A stretch of 11,622 nucleotides of DNA from Accumulibacter sp. Lineage in GTDB: Bacteria > Pseudomonadota > Gammaproteobacteria > Burkholderiales > Rhodocyclaceae. Location of the stretch: positions 1 through 11,622 of the forward strand of contig DPSD01000132.1 in assembly GCA_003538495.1 (NCBI GenBank), written 5' to 3'. Within the stretch, counting starts at the first letter, position 1. Each line of letters begins with the position of its first letter. Positions 7,529-11,622 of this stretch are shown piece by piece. The notes beneath the pieces are model-generated. The model was not told the origin of the DNA and searched no databases. It saw nothing but the letters and a program-made list of their open reading frames with translations. The translations under genes and the position numbers were made by a program.

Positions 7529-7548
7529 CCACTACCCGTAGGCAGTGG
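7529..7548 (+). repeat. Small inverted repeat / hairpin near the RBS
   Basis: CCACT-A-CC (7529-7536) pairs with GG-C-AGTGG (7541-7548) around a CGTA loop: seven pairs with one internal mismatch. It sits 35 bp before the SD and could structure the leader RNA. Confidence 0.3.
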
Positions 7549-7582
7549 CCGCACAGTTCGTTGTCGTTGATAAATTATAAGG

Positions 7583-7588
7583 AAGGAG
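7583..7588 (+). promoter_or_regulatory. Strong ribosome binding site of the TAXI solute-binding protein
   Basis: AAGGAG is centred in AAGGAAGGAGAC and spaced 7 bases from ATG 7596, after an AT-rich stretch (ATAAATTATAA). This is the best SD in the window, fitting a highly made periplasmic protein. Confidence 0.65.
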
Positions 7589-7595
7589 ACTCACC

Positions 7596-8561
7596 ATGAA
7601 GAAACTTACAACCCTTGCCGCCGCCCTGGCGGTATGCGCCAGCCTCGGCAGTCCGGCGGCGTTTGCGCAGCAGAAGTTCGTCACCATTGGCACGGGCGGC
7701 GTGACCGGTGTGTATTACGCAGCGGGCGGAGCGATCTGCCGCCTGATGAACAAGGAGAAGGCCAAGCACGGCATTCGCTGCTCGGTCGAGAGCACCGGTG
7801 GTTCGGTGTACAACGTCAATACCATCAAGGCTGGCGAACTCGACTTCGGCGTTGCGCAGTCCGACGTGGCGTACAACGCGATGAAGGGAACCGAGCAGTT
7901 CAAGGGCGCCCCCTTCCCCGAGTTGCGCTCGGTCTTCTCGATTCACCCCGAGCCGCTGGTGGTGCTCGCCCGCAAGGACGCCAATGTCAAGTCCTTGCTC
8001 GACTTCAAGGGCAAGCGCTTCAATATCGGCAACCCGGGCTCAGGTCAGCGCGCAACGATGGACGTCCTGCTGCCGGCGATGGGGATGAAGACCAGCGATT
8101 TCTCGCTGGTCTCCGAGATGAAGGCCGACGAACACGGTGCGGCGCTGTGCGACAACAAGATCGACGGCTTCGCCTACGTCGTCGGCAACCCGTCGGCGAA
8201 CATCCAGGACCCGACCACCACCTGTGGCGCGCAGTTGATCAACATCATCGGGCCGGCGGTCGATAAGCTGGTCAAGACCTATCCGTACTACGCGGCGGTG
8301 ACGATTCCCGGTGGCATGTATGCGAACAACCCGAACCCGACCAACACCTATGGCGTCGTAGCGGCCTTTGTCTCTTCTTCAAAGGTTTCCAACGATGTCG
8401 TTTATCAGATGGTGAAGGCGGTCTTCGACAACCTGGACGACTTCAAGAAGCTGCACCCGGCGTTCAGCCATCTTGATCCCAAGGAAATGATCAAGAACGG
8501 CCTGTCGGCACCGCTGCATGACGGCGCCGTGAAATACTACAAGGAAAAGGGCTGGATGTAA
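7596..8561 (+). CDS. TAXI family TRAP transporter solute-binding subunit
   Basis: Periplasmic substrate-binding protein of a TRAP transporter (TAXI/NMT1_3-type), 321 aa. It would capture an organic acid or amino acid and hand it to the membrane permease, which uses an ion gradient for uptake. A clear Sec signal peptide starts [13 protein letters not shown] and probably cleaves after AFA at residue 24, just before QQKF. The mature start [17 protein letters not shown] is the family hallmark, followed by [31 protein letters not shown] and the C-terminal HPAFSHLDP segment. Length is typical. It is separated from the permease gene by 106 bp containing an intrinsic terminator, consistent with more binding protein than permease. 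TAXI proteins are known for glutamate/glutamine-like and other carboxylate ligands; the ligand here is not predictable. It may feed the upstream acyl-CoA cassette. Confidence 0.92.
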   Translation: MKKLTTLAAALAVCASLGSPAAFAQQKFVTIGTGGVTGVYYAAGGAICRLMNKEKAKHGIRCSVESTGGSVYNVNTIKAGELDFGVAQSDVAYNAMKGTEQFKGAPFPELRSVFSIHPEPLVVLARKDANVKSLLDFKGKRFNIGNPGSGQRATMDVLLPAMGMKTSDFSLVSEMKADEHGAALCDNKIDGFAYVVGNPSANIQDPTTTCGAQLINIIGPAVDKLVKTYPYYAAVTIPGGMYANNPNPTNTYGVVAAFVSSSKVSNDVVYQMVKAVFDNLDDFKKLHPAFSHLDPKEMIKNGLSAPLHDGAVKYYKEKGWM

Positions 8562-8618
8562 TTCGCCTGGAAAGAACCGGGATCGGCGAGACCTTGGCCT
8601 TCCCCGGCGGCCCTGCTG

Positions 8619-8642
8619 ACGGCCCCGATCGGGGCCGTTTTT
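8619..8642 (+). terminator. Intrinsic terminator/attenuator between binding protein and permease genes
   Basis: ACGGCCCCGA (8619-8628) and TCGGGGCCGT (8629-8638) form a perfect 20-bp palindrome, followed by a five-T run (8638-8642). It lies 57 bp after the binding-protein stop and 26 bp before the permease ATG. No separate permease promoter is evident, so partial termination that lowers permease expression is likely. Confidence 0.8.
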
Positions 8643-8655
8643 CCTTGAAGTCTGC

Positions 8656-8660
8656 GGAGA
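8656..8660 (+). promoter_or_regulatory. Ribosome binding site of the TRAP permease
   Basis: GGAGA is spaced 7 bases before ATG 8668 and supports that start. Confidence 0.55.
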
Positions 8661-8667
8661 TGCGCAC

Positions 8668-11271
8668 ATGACTGACAAAGAACCTGAAGCCGTCCTCTCG
8701 GACGAGCAACTCAAGCAACTGGTCGCCGAGGCTGACACCGGTGGCCGCAAGCCGACCGGCGCGGTGGCGAAACTGGTGATGTTGACGGCGCTGGCGTGGT
8801 CGCTCTTCCAACTCTGGATCGCCTCGCCGCTGCCGTATTCTCTGGGCATTTTCGTCCTCAATGACACCGAGTCGCGTTCGGTCCACCTGGCCTTCGCCAT
8901 CTTTCTCGCCTTTCTCGCGTATCCCGCTTTCAAACGTTCGCCGCGTGACTACGTCCCGGCGCTGGACTGGATCCTGGCGCTGGCAGGCGTCTTCTGCGCT
9001 TCATACCTGTTCGTGTTCTACGCGCAACTGTCCACGCGCCCTGGTCAACCGACAACCCTCGACCTGGCCACTTCGGTCTGCGGCATCGTTCTGCTGCTCG
9101 AAGCGGCGCGGCGCTCGCTTGGCCTGCCGATGGTCATCCTGGCGGCGATCTTCATCGGCTACATCTTCCTCGGCCCGTACATGCCGGACATGATCGCGCA
9201 CAAGGGCGCCTCGCTGGGCAAGGGCATGTCGCACCTGTGGCTGAGCACCGAGGGCGTTTTCGGCGTCGCGCTCGGCGTCTCGTCGGGTTTCATCTTCCTG
9301 TTCGTCCTGTTCGGCGCGCTGCTGGAAACGGCCGGCGCCGGCAACTACTTCATCAAGTCGGCCATCTCGCTGCTCGGCCACCTGCGCGGTGGCCCGGCGA
9401 AGGCCGCGGTGGTCGCTTCGGCTTGCACCGGCGTGATTTCCGGATCGTCGATTGCCAACGTCGTCACCACCGGGACGTTCACCATCCCGTTGATGAAGCG
9501 CGTGGGCTATCGTCCTGACAAGGCCGCCGCAGTCGAGGTTGCCGCTTCGGTCGACGGCCAGATCATGCCGCCGGTGATGGGCGCCGCGGCTTTTCTGATG
9601 GTCGAGTACGTCGGCATTCCCTATACGCAGGTGCTGAAGCACGCGATCCTGCCGGCGCTGATTTCGTACATCGCGCTGTTCTACATCGTGCACCTCGAAG
9701 CGATGAAGGCCGACATTCGCGGTATCCCGCACAAGCACGAGAACTCGTTCAGCTCGCGGATGATTTCCTTCCTGATGACCGTGTCGGGCATGGTCATCCT
9801 GGCTGGGGTCGTGTACTACGGGCTGGGCTGGATCAAGGACTTCACCGGCGATGCCTCGCTGTATATCGTCGGTGTCCTGATGCTCGCCACCTACGTCGGC
9901 CTGTTGAAGTTCGGTACCGGCTATCCGGAACTGCACATGGATGATCCGAACCAGCCGATCGAAACGCTGCCCGACGCGGGCCCGACGCTGAAATCGGGCC
10001 TGCACTTCCTGTTGCCGGTGGTGGTGCTGATCTGGAATCTGATGGTCGAGGAACTGTCGCCCGCGTTGTCGGCGTTCTGGGCGACGGTGTTCCTGATGTT
10101 CATCCTGGTCACCCAGCGACCGATCATTGCCCACTTCCGCAGCCGTGGCGATCTTGGCGGCGCGTTTCGCCAGGGTGCTCAGGATCTGCTCGACGGTCTG
10201 GTCACCGGTGCGCGCAACATGATCGGCATCGGTATCGCCACCGCCGCCGCCGGCATCATCGTCGGCACCGTGACGCTGACCGGCATCGGCCTGGTGATGA
10301 CCGAACTGGTCGAACTGATCTCTGGCGGCAACCTGATGGTCATGCTCGGGCTGGTGGCGGTGATCTGCCTGATCCTGGGCATGGGACTGCCGACGACCGC
10401 CAACTACATCGTGGTGTCCACGCTGATGGCGCCGGTGGTGGTTGAGTTGGGGGCGCAGAGCGGGCTCATCGTGCCGTTGATCGCGGTGCATCTGTTCGTG
10501 TTTTATTTTGGCCTCATGGCCGATGTGACTCCCCCAGTGGGGCTGGCCTCGTTCGCGGCGGCGGCCATTGCACGCTCGGACCCTCTCAAGACCGGTGTCA
10601 CCGCGTTCTTCTACAGCATGCGCACGGCCATCCTACCGTTCCTGTTCATCTTCAACACCCAGTTGCTGATGATCGGCATCGAAGGGCCGCTGCACTTCAC
10701 CCTGACGGTGGCGAGCGCGGTGGTGGCCATGTTGGTTTTTGCGGCCGCGACCCAGGGGTACTTCATCGTGCGCTCGCGGTGGTACGAGACCGTGCTGCTG
10801 CTGGCGGTGACCTTCACCCTGTTTCGGCCAGGTTATGTTTGGGACATGCTTTATCCGCCGTTCGACGAGGTGCCTGCTGCCGAAATGGGACAACTGATCG
10901 AGCAAGCCCCGGCCAACGCCACCAAACGCCTCTGGATCGAAGGCACCAACCTCGATGGCAAGGACATTCGCAAAGGGGTGCTCTTGCCACTGGGAGCGCA
11001 GGCAGGCGCGCGCGAGCGCCTGGCCAGCGCCGGTGTGAGCGTGGTGCCCATGGGTGACGAACTGATGATCACCCAGGTGCGCTTCGGAAGCCCGGCCGCG
11101 CGTTTGGGCATGGAGCAGGGCTTCCGCATCGTGTCGGCCGAGGTACCGGCCGAGCGGCCGCGCAAGGAATGGATGTTCTTGCCGGCGTTGGTGGTGCTGG
11201 CCTTGGTGATCGTCTTGCAGCGGGCACGCCGTGTTCGTGAACCACGTCCCGCACCGAGGCCCACGACGTGA
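8668..11271 (+). CDS. TRAP transporter fused permease subunit (DctQ-DctM, 4TM/12TM type, DUF3394-like C-terminus)
   Basis: Inner-membrane permease of a TAXI-TRAP transporter, 867 aa, with the small (DctQ-like) and large (DctM-like) subunits fused. A charged cytoplasmic N-terminus (about 1-30) is followed by four or five hydrophobic segments to about residue 170, then the DctM-like part. Its marks are SGSSIANVVTTG and VDGQIMPPVMGAAAF (about 255-305), GMGLPTTANYIVVSTLMAP (about 570-590) and MADVTPPVGLASF (about 616-630). From about residue 720 a non-membrane domain begins at YPPFDEVP and contains the PDZ-like stretch ITQVRFGSPAARLGMEQG, matching the DUF3394 extension of this family. A last hydrophobic helix (about 833-855) and a basic Pro-rich tail follow. 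It pairs with the binding protein just upstream. Its stop overlaps the next GTG by 4 bp. Confidence 0.92.
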   Translation: MTDKEPEAVLSDEQLKQLVAEADTGGRKPTGAVAKLVMLTALAWSLFQLWIASPLPYSLGIFVLNDTESRSVHLAFAIFLAFLAYPAFKRSPRDYVPALDWILALAGVFCASYLFVFYAQLSTRPGQPTTLDLATSVCGIVLLLEAARRSLGLPMVILAAIFIGYIFLGPYMPDMIAHKGASLGKGMSHLWLSTEGVFGVALGVSSGFIFLFVLFGALLETAGAGNYFIKSAISLLGHLRGGPAKAAVVASACTGVISGSSIANVVTTGTFTIPLMKRVGYRPDKAAAVEVAASVDGQIMPPVMGAAAFLMVEYVGIPYTQVLKHAILPALISYIALFYIVHLEAMKADIRGIPHKHENSFSSRMISFLMTVSGMVILAGVVYYGLGWIKDFTGDASLYIVGVLMLATYVGLLKFGTGYPELHMDDPNQPIETLPDAGPTLKSGLHFLLPVVVLIWNLMVEELSPALSAFWATVFLMFILVTQRPIIAHFRSRGDLGGAFRQGAQDLLDGLVTGARNMIGIGIATAAAGIIVGTVTLTGIGLVMTELVELISGGNLMVMLGLVAVICLILGMGLPTTANYIVVSTLMAPVVVELGAQSGLIVPLIAVHLFVFYFGLMADVTPPVGLASFAAAAIARSDPLKTGVTAFFYSMRTAILPFLFIFNTQLLMIGIEGPLHFTLTVASAVVAMLVFAAATQGYFIVRSRWYETVLLLAVTFTLFRPGYVWDMLYPPFDEVPAAEMGQLIEQAPANATKRLWIEGTNLDGKDIRKGVLLPLGAQAGARERLASAGVSVVPMGDELMITQVRFGSPAARLGMEQGFRIVSAEVPAERPRKEWMFLPALVVLALVIVLQRARRVREPRPAPRPTT

Positions 11272-11585
11272 GCGAGGTGCACAGCGGGGCGCCCAGGGTG
11301 GCGCTTATCCATGCCTTGGCGCACTCGGTTGCACCGATCAATCGAGCCATGAACCGCCTGTGGCCGCAGGCTTTTTTGATGAACCTGCTCGACGACAGCC
11401 TGTCGGCCGACCTGGCACGCGCCGCCGCCGCCGGCGGCGGCCCGGTGCCGGGTAGTTCGCCGCTGCTGCGGCCGATCGACCTCGACGGCGCCGAAAGACA
11501 GGCCCTGGAGGCCTTCCTGAAGTCGCTGGACAGCCAGGCGCTGCCTTCGCTGGTGCGCCAGGCGCGGCAGTCGCGGCGGCCCTGA
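11268..11585 (+). CDS. Chimeric ORF: Asp/Glu-racemase-like N-terminus joined to cytochrome c peroxidase-like C-terminus (likely remnant)
   Basis: A 105-aa ORF starting GTG in a 4-bp GTGA overlap with the permease stop, so probably coupled to it. Residues about 10-50 (VALIHALAHSVAPIN, MNLLDDSLSADLA) resemble the N-terminus of a roughly 220-aa Asp/Glu-racemase-like family, sometimes annotated arylsulfatase. From about residue 55 the chain changes character: GGGPVPG, SPLLRPIDLDGAERQALEAF and LKSLD look like the last residues of a di-haem cytochrome c peroxidase/MauG-like protein. No CxxCH haem motif remains, and most of the racemase fold is missing, so neither activity is expected. The join lies on an 18-bp GC palindrome. 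A genomic deletion fusing two genes, or an assembly misjoin, would explain it. Both family matches are from motif memory; the racemase half is the more certain. Confidence 0.55.
   Translation: MSEVHSGAPRVALIHALAHSVAPINRAMNRLWPQAFLMNLLDDSLSADLARAAAAGGGPVPGSSPLLRPIDLDGAERQALEAFLKSLDSQALPSLVRQARQSRRP
11424..11441. repeat. Perfect 18-bp GC palindrome at the chimera junction
   Basis: GCCGCCGCC followed directly by GGCGGCGGC. It falls between the racemase-like and cytochrome-like halves of the ORF, encoding the Ala/Gly linker. Such a sequence is prone to slippage, deletion or assembly collapse. Confidence 0.6.
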
Positions 11586-11622
11586 AGGCAAGTACGGCTC
11601 CCGGGCCTCCGCGCCCCCCCGC

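Larger units (their letters stand above)
7231..7595 (+). promoter_or_regulatory. Gene-free leader upstream of the TRAP transporter (365 bp)
   Basis: No convincing coding sequence on either strand. It holds a candidate promoter and several symmetric elements listed separately, and it ends in a strong RBS. No clear intrinsic terminator follows crotonase 2, so some read-through from the cassette is possible. No known riboswitch is recognised. Confidence 0.5.

Noticed and set aside
7167..7532. 121-aa open frame on the - strand across the leader
   Set aside because: No domain, no convincing RBS, and composition typical of a non-coding shadow.
7571..7581. TAAATT/TATAAG as a -10 box
   Set aside because: A start 6-8 bases downstream would fall on the Shine-Dalgarno sequence, and no good -35 box is correctly spaced. 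More likely an AT-rich translation enhancer.
9001..10491. 496-aa open frame on the - strand opposite the permease
   Set aside because: His/Gln/Asp/Arg-rich antisense of hydrophobic codons, with no recognisable domain.

Overview
The window is a GC-rich, gene-dense stretch with every credible gene on the + strand. Gene content and codon use suggest a betaproteobacterium. A Rhodocyclales genome such as Candidatus Accumulibacter would fit, but that is an impression and no marker gene confirms it. There are no rRNA or tRNA genes, CRISPR arrays or insertion sequences.

Region 1 (1-3379) holds the C-terminal part of a C45-type Ntn-hydrolase (acyl-CoA:6-APA acyltransferase-like amidase). It overlaps by 4 bp the start of a large PLP-dependent Orn/Lys/Arg-type decarboxylase. 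The decarboxylase carries about 130 extra N-terminal residues and a roughly 38-residue insertion in its catalytic core.

Region 2 (3455-7230) is a tight three-gene acyl-CoA cassette: crotonase 1 with both hydratase glutamates, a fused NDP-forming acyl-CoA synthetase, and crotonase 2 of a different subfamily with Asp/Glu at shifted positions. Gaps are 2 and 6 bp. The synthetase would activate an organic acid to its CoA thioester and the crotonases would process it. The acid cannot be named from sequence.

Region 3 (7231-7595) is a 365-bp gene-free leader with one candidate promoter, a 12-bp perfect palindrome, a 24-bp near-palindrome and two small hairpins. It probably controls the transporter that follows.

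Region 4 (7596-11271) encodes a TAXI-type TRAP transporter: a secreted solute-binding protein, a strong intrinsic terminator that probably acts as an attenuator, and a fused DctQ-DctM permease with a C-terminal DUF3394-like domain. Its proximity to the cassette suggests it may import the cassette's substrate.

Region 5 (11268-11622) is a short ORF coupled to the permease. Its first half resembles the N-terminus of an Asp/Glu-racemase-like family and its second half the C-terminal tail of a cytochrome c peroxidase/MauG-like protein. The join coincides with a perfect 18-bp GC palindrome, which suggests a deletion scar or an assembly misjoin.

No wholly new system is evident. The most unusual items are the amidase-decarboxylase pair, the structured leader and the chimeric ORF.
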